Positions 31,862 through 42,824 of a DNA stretch of 64,000 bases are shown piece after piece (position 1 is the stretch's first letter; every line of letters begins with the position of its first letter). Both the position numbers and the translations under genes were made by a program. Location: assembly GCF_030272615.1 (NCBI RefSeq), contig NC_081414.1:658640292-658704291 (forward strand), read 5' to 3'. A model generated the notes under the pieces. The model was not told where the DNA came from. It ran no database searches and saw only the letters and a list, made by a program, of their open reading frames with translations. This stretch comes from Cryptomeria japonica (Eukaryota > Streptophyta > Pinopsida > Cupressales > Cupressaceae).

Positions 31862-33055
31862 TAGTCAATTTTACAGTCAAACAGCAGCAAGATAAAGAAG
31901 TTACAATGCAGTCAAAGGGTATCAGCAGCAGCCTTTTAAAATAAAATACAGTCATACATGCTTTCAAGTACAGTCATAGTAAAGCTTTATATATCAGCCC
32001 AATGATAGAAGCGAGATATTTAAGGAGGCTCAGTAAAATGACAACAGTTATAGCATTCACTATAAATATGGAAAACATAGTTGCAACCCCAAGGATATCA
32101 AGAGCAGAGACTTCATTCTTATTATATAAATTTAGGGGTATCATGCTAGGTGGAACTGGAAGCATAAGCAGATGGTATACGGTGCACTTTGGTACTTCCT
32201 GGAAACAGAGCAGCTAGACCATATTTGCATCTTGCAAGGTGCAGACCCAGTCTATAGTAGATAAATGCAAGCAATCATCTTTTAAAAGAAAAATCAACTA
32301 TATAGGGGCCTCGAAACAAAGGAAAAACCTTGCAAACTTTTTCACGCTACAGCAGAAATGCATTTCACATGGCGTCAGGCAGTTTACAAAAAATTATGAA
32401 CAACAGTATACAAATGAAGGCCAAATACAGCTACAGGTTTCATTTTTTTTTCTTTCATTCATAATTCTGAGCTTTGCTAAGGAAGGCAAAAAGGAAAATG
32501 CAAGATTTTCAACTTTTAACTTGAAGTAAATTTTCCAGAATGACTTCAGAATTATGGCATTCAGAAAATCGGAATACATTTCAGTCATAACAATTAAACT
32601 ATTTTCAGAAAATCAACTTTCAGAAAAAGCTATGCTAAAAAAATTAACTTTCAGAATCAGAAAAATACGCACTTGAAACAACCATTAATGGCGGAAATCT
32701 ACAGAAAAGAGTGCCTAGAATTAGAAAATTTCGCCCAACACTTGAATCGGCAGGAAGATACATAGGAGCAGTCGAAGGTCGTGACCTTGGAGACCCAGTT
32801 TTGACTTTCACTAACAAATAGAGGTCGTTTGGTTTCAGATTCAACTAATGAAGGCAACCTCCACGCATATCACGCAGAAAATATAGTCATGGCGGCACCC
32901 CGACTATGCATGGAGATCTTAGAAAAAGCGTCAAATGTGCCCTTCGTTTTTTTTTGCAATTAATCATTTCCAGCAGATTCTTCCAAAACCCCTATGAAAG
33001 CTCAGTCATGGCGGCGCCCAACACTGGTAAAATATAGTAATGCACCTTCAATCAT
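31862..33055. other. Region without recognised gene, host sequence of two insertions
   Basis: Continues the sequence interrupted by copy II at AGTAG and ends at the Gypsy-1 insertion. Phrases such as TCATGGCGGC recur at about 32888, 33007 and 33097, perhaps part of a decayed repeat. Open frames (32002-32217, 32239-32529) show no known domain. Confidence 0.35.
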
Positions 33056-33153
33056 ACCGTAGCCCTGCAATTTTTCTCTATCTTTTTCCTCAGACCCTCA
33101 TGGCGGCTACCTCATGATAGCAGATGGATAAAGTTTTTCTCGAATGCCAAGGT
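33056..33153. repeat. 98-bp flanking duplication, left copy
   Basis: Identical to 42958-43055 except for one base (T/G about 24 bp in). The two copies bracket Gypsy-1 exactly, taking the place of a normal 5-bp target duplication. Confidence 0.85.
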
Positions 33154-33412
33154 TGTTTGCCCTCTCGGGTGAATAACTTCAGACATAAAGGACATAACGC
33201 AGAATAATGCCGTAACTATCAGACAAGTGTAACAGATGTTCTATTCATAATATGTGTGTTTTACAAGTTACATTCCGGAGTATAAAAGGGTACCGAGGGG
33301 GTGCGAGCGCCAACCGTCGCACCGCAACTTCCACCCCTCGGTTGCCAACTAACCAAAACAATTACACATAATTAACTAATGTTATTCCCGTGTACAAATA
33401 ATGCCGCCAACA
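33154..33412 (-). repeat. Gypsy-1 3' LTR
   Basis: Complete 259-bp LTR. On the minus strand the polypurine tract CTTTTTTGGGGGGG lies just before its TG start, and it ends GCAAACA at 33154. The LTR edge is deduced by comparison with Gypsy-2, where both LTRs are complete. Confidence 0.8.
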
Positions 33413-33507
33413 TCATCCCCCCCAAAAAAGAAAAGTCGTCTCTAGGCGACTTACAAAAATGGAGATAATGCAACCTATACAAGATATCGGAAAGACTAGG
33501 GAGGGGG

Positions 33508-36111
33508 CTAAGAAAGCGTCCCTGAAGTAGAAGTGTGAGATGGCGGTGTCTGGGCTGCCAAGCGGGAACGAAGCTCGTACACCTGCTGAGTGCGTGCAGC
33601 CACATCTCGTTCCGCCACGAGGACCTTCTCTAGAGCTGTCTTCACCATGTGTGCTGCCTCCAGTAATTCCTTCTCCTTGGTATCTACTGCCGCCGTCGCG
33701 CAGGCCAACCGTGTCTGCTCGGCTGCCAGGTGAGTCTCTACCTCCGCCTTCGCTGTCCGGATCTCAGCCGTCTCTGTGCGGGCCGCCTCTAGCTGTGCCA
33801 ACAACTGCGCCCTCTCGGCTGCCCATGAGGCCTGCTGACTGGCCACCTCGCTCTCCAACGCTACCCGGGAAGCCTCCCTGACTGCAGACACCTGCTGTGT
33901 GCGCCTCAATGTATAATAGGCATCCCGATAGACCTGCTCGATCTCGCGGACAACTGTCATCACCCGACTCTCCACCACGGGCTGACGCAGCCTCCAGGCC
34001 TGGAGCATCTCCGCTGTCTCCGTAGTCGGCCACCCCTGGGACTCAAAGCAGGTAGCGAAGGCTGTCGCGCAGTCCACCCGCATAAACTGTAGGACCTGCT
34101 CTAGCTCCACCACCACCTGCTGCAATGCTTGCGTCTGGGCCGCGGCCACCACCCGCCGACCCCTCGTAACCATATCCGCCATGTCCGCGAGATAAGTCTC
34201 AACATCCTCTCCCACCTGTGCCGAAGACTGGGAAATCCCTGGTGGAACGGTCACTACTGTAGCCTGCTGCGAAGGTACCGCCTCTGCCACCGAAGGTGCA
34301 CCATCTCCTGGTGCCTGCCCAGAGGCGACCTCCCCTGCCTCGTGCCCAACGGTGAGTCCATGTGCCTCCCCTGACGAGTCATCCAAGTGGACTACCTCCG
34401 CTCCCATCTCGCGATGCGGTGAAAATACAACAGCTCCCTCCGGCTGTGCCAGTGTCATCTGAAACCGCTGTGTGAGCCAGCTCTGCATAGCCTCGAGGTC
34501 AGCACGCATCTCTGTGACTAGAGGAGGGGTCGCTATGGTCGGCGCCTCCAACAACGAAGTAGAAACAGTCACCACGGCGTCACCACCTACGACCTCCAAC
34601 CGCACGGGAGGCTCGGTAGCCTCCACCTCCGTCGGCCCCTGCCCAACCACTACCCGGTGCGGTGACTCCTCCGTCACTGACTCTGCCATGTCCTCGGTAA
34701 GTGCCGCTGTGGCTGGGCCCGACGGTGCTCCCTGCTGCTCGTGCTGGAGGGCACCCAATGTAACAGGCGTATGGCTCTGCCCGAAGGCTGGAATACAAGT
34801 GCCGCCTACTCCAGATGCTGGCACAGTCGTGCCCATCGGTAACAGAGGTGGGGCAAACCGGATGCGTACAGGCTCCTCCGTTGCCTGACTGCTGTCGTCC
34901 TCCTCATCTTCCTCCTCCGAATCCTCCGTGCTGCTGGACTCCCTCCCGCTGTCGGGCTCCCCTGAGGCCGAGGCCATATCCACCGCCCGTTTCCGCTTCG
35001 CGGAAGAGTGCCCAATGTCCAAGTGCCTCCAATACATTATTGGAGGCTCTCCCGCTGCCAACGGTCCCTGTGGCCGTACCTCCAACTCATCCTCTGGCAC
35101 TACTTCCCGCGTGGCCTCCAAGAATAACCCTATAGCATAATGAGGCATGTAGAATGTGCGATGCTGGAGCGTCAGAAACTCATACATACGCTCTGCCAGT
35201 AACGCTGCCCAGTCATACACGATGCCATTCATCAGCCCATTCATCAGCATAATCTGAGGGAGGGCAATGTCCGACGCCCTGCCCGACCCTGTCAATCTGC
35301 TCTTGATAACATCCATGATGCACCTCCAGTGGCCGTCCGCAACAAAAGTCTTGCGGATTCCCCGACTCTTCGTGGCTCTAACCACGCTGTCCAACTCCGC
35401 CGTGGTCAAATTCCTGGAGACTAGTTTAATCCACCGCTCCTTCTCCTCCTGTGTCATCTTCTTGGCCTTCAGGTCTATTTTCTTGCCCTGGCTTCCCGGA
35501 ATGCCGAATACCCTCGTAAAATCCCTAGCTTTGAAGGATATAGTGACATCCCTCCGGAGGTATTCAAATGTGCTGGTGCATGTATGTCTGTCGAAGGTGT
35601 CCACCATGAAGCGTAGGGCACCCTCGTACTCCCAGATAGGGAACACAGGCATCCGGATAGCCCACTCTACCTGTGCCTTCCGAAGGTTTTGCTTTACCAG
35701 GTCATTATCGGGGGTATCCTGCCACCATTTGCGGCATTCCAATCCATTCAGGCCCTCGAATGTAATATTCTGTGGCGTCACTGTGTTTTTCGTACTTGCG
35801 ACAACCTGTGGTGTTTTCTGTTTTTGTTTTTGCCGAGCGCTGGCATCCATGGTGCCGTCTGCAACACGCACTCCTGAAGCTAAAATCCTGATATTGCTAC
35901 CTTTATTCTTTTGGTTGCTGCTAGAAGAAGCGTGCAGCTGTTTCTTCCAACTCCTCTTCCCTGCTGAATCCATCGTTTTCCTTGTAACTGATTTGTTTAG
36001 AAAAATGTATCCTTCGTAACCGCCCGCTCTTTTTGGCTGTCGCCATGTGGCTGTCGCCATGTGGCTGGTCCACCTGTGGCTCTTATTCTTCCCTTTGTGG
36101 CTGCTGCGCAT
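33508..36111 (-). CDS. Gypsy-1 ORF3: extra protein downstream of integrase
   Basis: Intact 867-codon ORF in the position where some plant Gypsy elements carry an env-like gene. There is no signal peptide or membrane span, so it does not look like an envelope. Parts: basic N-terminus; conserved domain of about residues 110-330 (FPIWEYEGALRFMVDTFDRH, ARDFTRVFGIPG, NGIVYDWAALLAERM, RTFYMPHYAIGL); acidic stretch STEDSEEEDEEDDSS; Pro/Val-rich middle; Ala/Glu/Gln-rich coiled coil at about 690-850. The conserved domain matches the TGCA-ORF proteins in layout and key phrases and may relate to the 'putative plant transposon protein' family. Intactness while gag-pol is broken is notable. Role unknown. 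Confidence 0.7.
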   Translation of the reverse strand: MRSSHKGKNKSHRWTSHMATATWRQPKRAGGYEGYIFLNKSVTRKTMDSAGKRSWKKQLHASSSSNQKNKGSNIRILASGVRVADGTMDASARQKQKQKTPQVVASTKNTVTPQNITFEGLNGLECRKWWQDTPDNDLVKQNLRKAQVEWAIRMPVFPIWEYEGALRFMVDTFDRHTCTSTFEYLRRDVTISFKARDFTRVFGIPGSQGKKIDLKAKKMTQEEKERWIKLVSRNLTTAELDSVVRATKSRGIRKTFVADGHWRCIMDVIKSRLTGSGRASDIALPQIMLMNGLMNGIVYDWAALLAERMYEFLTLQHRTFYMPHYAIGLFLEATREVVPEDELEVRPQGPLAAGEPPIMYWRHLDIGHSSAKRKRAVDMASASGEPDSGRESSSTEDSEEEDEEDDSSQATEEPVRIRFAPPLLPMGTTVPASGVGGTCIPAFGQSHTPVTLGALQHEQQGAPSGPATAALTEDMAESVTEESPHRVVVGQGPTEVEATEPPVRLEVVGGDAVVTVSTSLLEAPTIATPPLVTEMRADLEAMQSWLTQRFQMTLAQPEGAVVFSPHREMGAEVVHLDDSSGEAHGLTVGHEAGEVASGQAPGDGAPSVAEAVPSQQATVVTVPPGISQSSAQVGEDVETYLADMADMVTRGRRVVAAAQTQALQQVVVELEQVLQFMRVDCATAFATCFESQGWPTTETAEMLQAWRLRQPVVESRVMTVVREIEQVYRDAYYTLRRTQQVSAVREASRVALESEVASQQASWAAERAQLLAQLEAARTETAEIRTAKAEVETHLAAEQTRLACATAAVDTKEKELLEAAHMVKTALEKVLVAERDVAARTQQVYELRSRLAAQTPPSHTSTSGTLS

Positions 36112-36429
36112 AACCCTTGCTGTGGCTGCGTGGAAGTGTGCGGACTTTACCGTGACCGTGCGGTGGTAACTACCTCCAGAAGAACACGCACGACACTCCT
36201 CCCGTTTTCTGTGTCTCCCTCGGTGTGCGGTGTGTCTCCTCCCTTTCCCTTCGTGCGGCGTTGTCTCTTCCCGCGTGGTGTGCCTTGTGCGTGGTGTTTT
36301 ATCCCCGCGGTGATCCTCCTTCTTTTCCCTTCGTGCGGCGTTGTGTGGTGGTGCGGGGTTCCTTTTTCCCTCGGCTGCGTTTCCTTCTTTTCCTTTTGCG
36401 CGGCGTTGTAATGAAAACCTTTCGTGTGG

Positions 36430-36625
36430 CGGCCTTTTTATTTATGCGGCTTCGGTGGCGTCCACCGCACAGTGGCTTCCACCGTCAGTGGTTCCACCGC
36501 ACGGTGGATTCCCCCTTTGGTGGTGCCACCGCACGGTGGTCCCACCTTTGGTGGTGCCACTGCACGGTGGTCCCACCTTCGGTGGTGCCACTTGCGTGTC
36601 CACCGTACGGTGGTCTTTCTTTTCT
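36430..36625. repeat. Palindromic CCACCGCACGGTGG repeats of Gypsy-1
   Basis: About ten near-palindromes of the form CCACCGYACGGTGG, spaced about 15-25 bp, between integrase and ORF3. Gypsy-2 keeps a similar array at 56525-56700 in the same place. A T-rich run follows (36603-36670). Several overlapping open frames here are artefacts of the repeat. Confidence 0.75.
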
Positions 36626-36691
36626 TTTCTTTTCTTTCTTTCTTTTTTTTTTTTTTTTTTAAATTTTCGTATACATATTTTTTCAAATTTT

Positions 36692-39600
36692 CTAATTTTT
36701 TTGGAACGACTGACTGACTGGGGGTTTCGGTTCCCTCCGTTCGTGATAGATTTTCAGTTTCGACTCGTTGACTGCGTTTGGTATCTCCCTTCCATCCAGT
36801 GTCCATAACTTTATCGCCCCGTTCGTGTTGACCTCATGTATCCGGAAGGGCCCTAACCATCTGACTTTGAATTTTCCCGGTTTAATTTCATTCCTCCCGT
36901 TGAATTTTAACACCAGCTGTCCGGGAGTAAAATTCATTCGCTGGAGGTGCTTGTCGTGCCACACCTTCCGTCTTTGCTGGGCTGTTTCTGTCGCCCACTG
37001 AGCCATCATCCTTCGCTCGTCCAATTTGTTCAACGCGTATAACCTCTCCCTCAGGCTTTCCATGTCGCCAAGGCGATTATCGATGGCAATCCGCAGACTT
37101 GGTACCATGAATTCAACTGGCACCACGGCTTCTTGTCCATACATCAGCTGGAAAGGAGTCTGTCCAGTAGTTACTTTGTAGGTCGTTCGGTATGCCCAAA
37201 GTACGGACGGCAGGCGCTCCTCCCAGTCATCCTTTTCGATTCCGCAAGACTTATATATCACTAACATTATTATTTTATTTGTGGCCTCCGCCTGGCCATT
37301 GGCACGTGGGTAGTATGGACTTGAGAATGAGTGAAAAATCTTGAATTCTGATGTCAACCGGTGTATGACATGGTTCACGAAGTGGCCTCCCCGGTCACTG
37401 GTCAACTGAATAGGTATGCCATATCGCGTAATGATCTGTTCATAAATAAACTTCGCTGTGCTTACTGCCGAATTATCCTGGAGGGCCCTTGCCTCCACCC
37501 ACTTAGTCAAGTATTCTGTCGCAACTATAATGTATCGGCACCGTCGTGCGCGACTGGCCTTAAGAGGGCCCACAAAGTCGAGTCCCCATCGCTCAAAGAG
37601 TTCTTGTGCATGCGACGGGTTGAGGGGCATGAAGTCCCGCTTCAGAGGTTTGCCCGCCTGCTGGCAAGTGTCACACCGCACGACCCACTCCCTAGAGTCG
37701 TGATATACCGTTGGCCACCATAGTCTTGTGAGAAGCACCTTTCGGGCTGTGGTGTCTGGACCCATGTGTCCACCTGCGGGCCCTTCGTGTGCCTCCCTTA
37801 GTACACTCGATACTTCTTCCTCCATGACACAACGCCTTAATATCTGGTCCGGCCCCATCTTGTAAAGTAACCCGTTGATGAGCGAAAAAGTCCTGCTCCT
37901 TAATGCGAGTTTTCTTCGTTCCCTTGGAGGCATACCTCCCGGAAATCAGGACGTCGATAGGTACTCTCCAATCTTCTTGTACCACGAAGGGAGCACGGCT
38001 ATTTGGAACAAGTGTGCATCCGGGAAATCATCATTTACTCCCTCTGGAGGTTCCCCCGACTTAATCCGCGACAGCTGGTCGGCTATGACATGGCTTCGCC
38101 CTGGTCTCACCACAATTAAAAATGTGAATTCTTGTAGTAGCAATAGCCAACGACTTATCCTCCCCTGGATAATGGGCTTGTTCACTAAATACATGAGTGC
38201 CTGGTGGTCTACGTAAAATGTGAATGGTGTGGCCAGGAGGTAATGACGGAATTTCTGTACTGCATAGACCATACTGAGTGCTTCGCGTTCTGTGGTACTA
38301 TAGTTTTTCTCCGCCTTCGAGAGCAATCTGCTGGCAAAATAAACTGGGTGGTCCAGCCCGTGTCCTCCTACTTGGGCTAATGTTGCCCCGATGGCATAGT
38401 TTGAGGCATCTACGTGAACGTGGAATTCCTTATCCCAGTTCGGGTATGCCAGTATAGGCGCTGCCATCAACCTTGTCTTCAGCTCTTCGAAGGCCTTGCT
38501 CTGTGGCTCTGCCCATCTGTATGGTTCCCCTTTCCTTGTCAATTGATCCAACGGGTGGGACACCTCCGCGAAGTTCTTGATAAACCTCCTGTAGTACCCC
38601 ACATGACCAAGGAAGGACTTTACCCCGGTGACGTCTGTCGGAGGCTCCATTTCTACTATTACCCGAATCTTGTCCAGGTCCGTTTTCAATCCTTCTTTAC
38701 ACACAATGTGTCCCAACAATCTCCCCTGTGGTACCATGAATCGACATTTCTTCGGGTTGAGGGCCAATCGTGCCCTCCGACACCTCTCTAAGCACTCTCC
38801 CAGAGTTTTTAAGTGGATGTCCTGTTCACTGTAAATAGACCAATCGTCCAGGAATGCTTTGAAGTTCCCCACCGACATCCTTTCGAAGATATGCAGGATG
38901 ATGCGCTGAAAGGTGGCAGGCGCATTGCATAGACCGAAGGGCATTCGGTTGTATGCGTACACACCGTCCTCCACCACGAAGGTTGTTTTCAGCTTATCTT
39001 CCTCCGCGATGGATATCTGGTTGTAACCAGAGAACCCATCCATGAAGGAATAGATTTCGTGTCCAGCGACTTCCTCCAAGATGCTGTCTGTGAAGGGTAT
39101 AGGAAACGGGTCTTTAACGGTGACAGCGTTTAGGCATCGGAAATCTACACAGATCCGGATCTGATTGGCCTCTTTCTTGAGGGAAATCACAATGGGGGAC
39201 ACCCATTCGCTTGTCTGCACTCTGAAGATTATGCCCGCTTCCAACATCCGCTCAATCTCGTCGTTCACCCGTACAACATAGTTTTTGTTCATTCGGTACG
39301 GCCGCTTCCTCACTGGCTGGGCTCCTGGTACTAATGTTATTCGGTGCACACATAGCTCTGGGGGCACGCCCTTCAAGTCCTTGTATGTCCATGCAAAGAC
39401 ATCCTTGTATTCCAGGAAAATTTTGAAGGCTGCGGCCTTCAATACTGGATTCCAATCATCTCCGACCAGGATGATCTTAGGGTCACTTGTCTCCCCGAGA
39501 TTCATTTCCTTTAACGTGGCTTCCTGATACTTAATAGGCTCCCCTTCTGGAAATTGGTGTGCCGGTGTCTCATTCACTGCTGCCTCCCCTTCCTTATACT

Positions 39601-39898
39601 CGCCATATTCTGGGGGAAATATCTCTGGTTCTTCTTCGATGCTCAAGACGTTGCACGATGGTGTAAATAGTTCATAATCCCCCATTTGCCAATGGAAGAG
39701 GCCATTCAAGGAGTCCCCATCGTCCCCTGAGCAGGCCTCCAGTTCTAATACCCCTTCATCACTGGGCTCCATGCGGCCTCTACTTCCACCCTCCGCTAAC
39801 TGGTGTCCCTCGGACTCTGAGTCGGAGGAAGAGGCTAACTCCTCGCTCACCATCTGCGTACGGAGATCGATTACATACTTCCTCCCGACATTTTCCAA
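36692..39898 (-). pseudogene. Gypsy-1 pol: reverse transcriptase, RNase H and integrase
   Basis: One frame of 1,069 codons with a single TGA at 37946 between RNase H and integrase. RT: YSFMDGFSGYNQI, MPFGLCNAPATFQR and the catalytic AFLDDWSIYS (YxDD-type box with F). RNase H: FHVHVDASNYAIGATLAQ, TEREALSMVYA and FYVDHQAL supply the acidic residues. Integrase: HHCC zinc finger (HEGPAGGH..CDTCQQ), then LDFVGPL, TSDRGGHF and NGQAEATNK giving the D,D,E triad, and a C-terminal KFKVRWLGPF region. It would copy and integrate the element. With one stop here and frameshifts upstream, this copy is dead but recently so. Confidence 0.9.
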
Positions 39899-40743
39899 AG
39901 ACAGGGTATTCCTCTTCCAGTTATGGTTCGCTTTCGCTGCGATGAGCCACCCCCGCCCCAGGATGGCGTCGTATCCCTTCTGCTTTAAGGGATTACCACA
40001 AAGTCCAACACAAATGGCTGCGTGCCGACCATCACCTGCTGGCCCATGAGGGTACCAATGGGTTTAATCCCATGTTGGTCTGCCTCTAGTAGGTTGAACG
40101 TAGGGGGCCATAACGTAGGCTTTCCCAACTTTTTCCATGTCGCTTCTGGGAGTACATTTACTCCTGACCCTCCGTCCACAATCGTGTCTGTTAGGGTGGT
40201 CCCTAGTATACCCATTTCTACCACCGCCGGGTGGCGTCCGCTGTTGACTACCAACAACATGGGGTCGACCGCGGGGTTCGTGACCTCCCTAAACGCGGAG
40301 TTGGTTGTGGGGCGCACGACCTCCTCCGTTTTTACTTGTGGGGGTACAGAGTTTAAAATAGCCGTTTTTAGTTGCGGCATACTCTCCAGGAGGTCTTGAA
40401 TTTTCACCGATACCTCTACCTGCAAGATCTGCCGTAAGATTTCCTCTTCGCCCTTCGTCCGTGGTGGACTCGCTGTCTGGTGATTGTTTTGTCCTTGTGC
40501 GGCCATCTCCTTCGTGATCTCGTCTCTGGCCTCCCGCACTCTCTCGGTCTCCATGTGGGGATTTGGGTAGGCAATCTTTTTAGCCTGTGCCCTTGTGATT
40601 GCCAATACTTCTGCCTTCGTAGGTTCTATGTTTAGAAGGTGTACGCCAGGCTTCGGGCAATTTGCGTCCTCATGGTCACCTGGCCCGCACCATCGTGTTG
40701 AGTGTTGGCTTCTTTCGTGCAATCGTGGGCGAAGTGTCCCCAC
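39899..40743 (-). pseudogene. Gypsy-1 retropepsin region
   Basis: The aspartic protease active site is seen as DTIVDGGSGVNVLPE (the DGGSG variant of DTG/DSG), preceded by a CCHC-like CGPGDHEDANC and an acidic/Gln linker. The frame is broken after LDFVVIP near 39985, where Gypsy-2 continues in phase (IPSKKKGYDAILGRAW); a 1-base loss there would explain it. It is also out of phase with gag. Family role: cleaves Gag-Pol. Confidence 0.8.
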
Positions 40744-40760
40744 TGATTGCAGGCCCTACA

Positions 40761-42287
40761 TTAAATCATCGGCCGGCCCTTGGCATCGTACTGGATCCGG
40801 TTTTTGTTGTTGTTATTGTTATTGTTTCTTCCGCCGCCGCCGCGTCTATTATCTCGGTATCCTCCAGATGATGCCGTCGTGTTAGTCTGCTGGCCCGTAC
40901 CCGCTGGTGCGGATGTTGTGGCCTGCTCTGTGAACAACACCTGGTTCGGGCTTCGGATTTTCATATTGTATGGGCACTCCTTGGTGGAGTGTCCCATCAT
41001 TTGGCAAATCTCACAGAATGCCTTCTTCGGGCAAGTACCCTTTGTGTGTCCATCACTCCTGCAGTCTGTACACCATACTTCAGTTTCTTCCGTCTTACTT
41101 GTACTCCCTTTCATGGCCTTGAATTCTCTCAACATTCGTTCCATGTCCTTCTGGAGCGCGTGTACCTTTTTACCTGATCCGCTACTGCTACTGCTCTCTC
41201 CGTCAGAATCTTCGTCATCGTCAGATGAATATCTATTACTTTTCTTCTTTCTTGATGTTTTGTACTCGCTTTCCAGATCCATTGCCCTGTTATAGGCGTC
41301 GTCATATGACGTCGGAGGTACAATCTTCATTTTTTTCCGTAGAGAGGATTTTAATCCTTCCACGAACCATCGTTTTTTTAAGCCCTTAGCCGGCTGGCTC
41401 TCCATTTTACCCAGGAGTTCTTTCAGCCTCCGACTGTATGCCCGTACTGTCTCCTTAGTACCTTGCTTGGTACTATATATCTCTGTCACAATTTCGTTGT
41501 CATCACGAAGCAACCGGAACTCCTCCGTGAATTCCTTCTGTAGGGTAGCCCATGTGGCCACTTTTTGCTTATCTATATCGGAGTACCAATCTATGGCGAC
41601 TCCTCGTAACGTGGCTGGGAACTGCTGTACCCAGTCATCCTGGTCTGTTACTCCGTTGGCAGACCAAATAGTCTCACATGTACGGCAGTGCCGTAAGGGG
41701 TCTTCGTTGCCGTCCCCTGTGAACTTTGGTAACTTTTGTTTGCTCGCCATCCCTGGTCGTCTTCCTGGAGGCGGTTGTGTCTGTGTCTGTGGCTGTGTCT
41801 GTGGCCCTGCGTTGCTACCTCCGGTAGTGTTGGTGGTGTGTCCTGGAGGTACGGAGTTTTGCCTGTCACGTGTGGCACCTACACCCGTACTGTTGCCCTC
41901 CCCTTTGTTCGGACACGTTCCTACTCCTGCCTCCCGTCGGTGATCTTCACTCCGTGGTGTGAGGGATAAGTTCCTAAACTGATCCCGCGTCTCCTCGACT
42001 AGATTTCGCCTTAACCTTGTTTCTTCTAGAAATTCTTCGTGGCTCCGCGTCCTACGATGATCTGGCGACGGGTAGAAATTTCCGTCGGCCTCTACACCTT
42101 CTGTGACACCTCCTTGGTTCCCCTCGGGCCCCCCTTCGGCAGGTCGTCCTTCGGCAAGTTGCCTCAGCCTCCGTCTACGTTCTACTTGCTGCTCCAGAAT
42201 CAAAGCCCTCTGCGCGGCCTCCCACTCGTTCGTTTCCGGTTTTCTATTTCTATCTTTATTCAACAAGTTTGGCATTAATTGTAACAC
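40761..42287 (-). pseudogene. Gypsy-1 gag (capsid and nucleocapsid)
   Basis: 508 codons ending at a TAA just before the third zinc knuckle. The capsid core is seen in PLRHCRTCETIWSANGV, QFPATLRGVAIDWY and KEFTEEFRLLRDD. The nucleocapsid has two tandem knuckles, CTDCRSDGHTKGTC and CEICQMMGHSTKEC; two more (CRACNQWGHFA.DC and CGPGDHEDANC) lie beyond the stop, and Gypsy-2 keeps them in the same frame. Four CCHC-type fingers is more than the usual one or two. The stop looks like CAA to TAA. Gag packages the RNA genome. Confidence 0.85.
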
Positions 42288-42396
42288 ATCTCCTTAACTC
42301 TCAATTCTTTAAATCAAAACATGTCTTTATTAATTCATTTGCTCAAGTACAACTCGTGTCAATGACACTTTTATTTGAAAATAAGAAGTTCACATT

Positions 42397-42765
42397 TCAA
42401 TTCCCTCCTGGCCTGTCGCCATCTCTTTCCGTGTCCTGTCGGTTGTTCTCTTCGTACCGTTGCAGGATTTGTTGTCGTCGCTCTTCCTGGGCAATCTCCT
42501 CCAGGCGGGCCTGTTGTGCCAGCGATGCCTGTGCAAGCAACCGGGGGAGGTGGTTCATCAACCGGTTTACTGCCGGGCTAACCTCCAGCGCTGTCCACAC
42601 GGTACTTGGTGGGATTTCTGCCTCCGCTGCTTCTCGTCGAACGTATGTCTGAATGGCCACTTGGAGCAAAATCGAGAATTCTCGTGTTGCCGTGTCTTCT
42701 CCTATGTACAGTTCTGTCTGCGCGTCATCGGCCTCCGGGTTCACCTCACCAACGGGTAGGCCCAT
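42397..42765 (-). CDS. Gypsy-1 ORF0: small protein upstream of gag
   Basis: 122 codons starting just inside the primer-binding site. The Gypsy-2 counterpart (60052-60422) is about 90% identical with one TAG, so the ORF is conserved between the two elements despite their divergence elsewhere. It is a helical Ala/Glu/Arg-rich protein (RLLAQASLAQQARLEEIAQE) and may form a coiled coil. An ORF before gag is known from Ogre/Tat elements; whether this is the same gene I cannot tell. No function is known. Confidence 0.65.
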   Translation of the reverse strand: MGLPVGEVNPEADDAQTELYIGEDTATREFSILLQVAIQTYVRREAAEAEIPPSTVWTALEVSPAVNRLMNHLPRLLAQASLAQQARLEEIAQEERRQQILQRYEENNRQDTERDGDRPGGN

Positions 42766-42809
42766 TGTGTCTGTGCGCCATCCGTGTCTTCCGTTCCCGA
42801 GTTTGTCTA

Positions 42810-42822
42810 GGCAACGGCGCCA
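42810..42822 (-). promoter_or_regulatory. Gypsy-1 primer-binding site (tRNA-Asp type)
   Basis: The minus strand reads TGGCGCCGTTGCC, two bases inside the LTR edge (42825). This sequence is the tRNA-Asp-complementary site reported for Athila-type Gypsy elements. Confidence 0.8.
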
Positions 42823-42824
42823 AA

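Noticed and set aside
33508-36111. Envelope gene in ORF3
   Set aside because: Position after integrase suggests env, but there is no signal peptide, transmembrane segment or cleavage site. The C-terminus is a soluble coiled coil.
36061-36808. Several plus-strand ORFs of 97-155 codons opposite the ORF3-integrase gap
   Set aside because: They run through GC palindromes and a T-rich tract; composition is low complexity and frames overlap. No protein signal.
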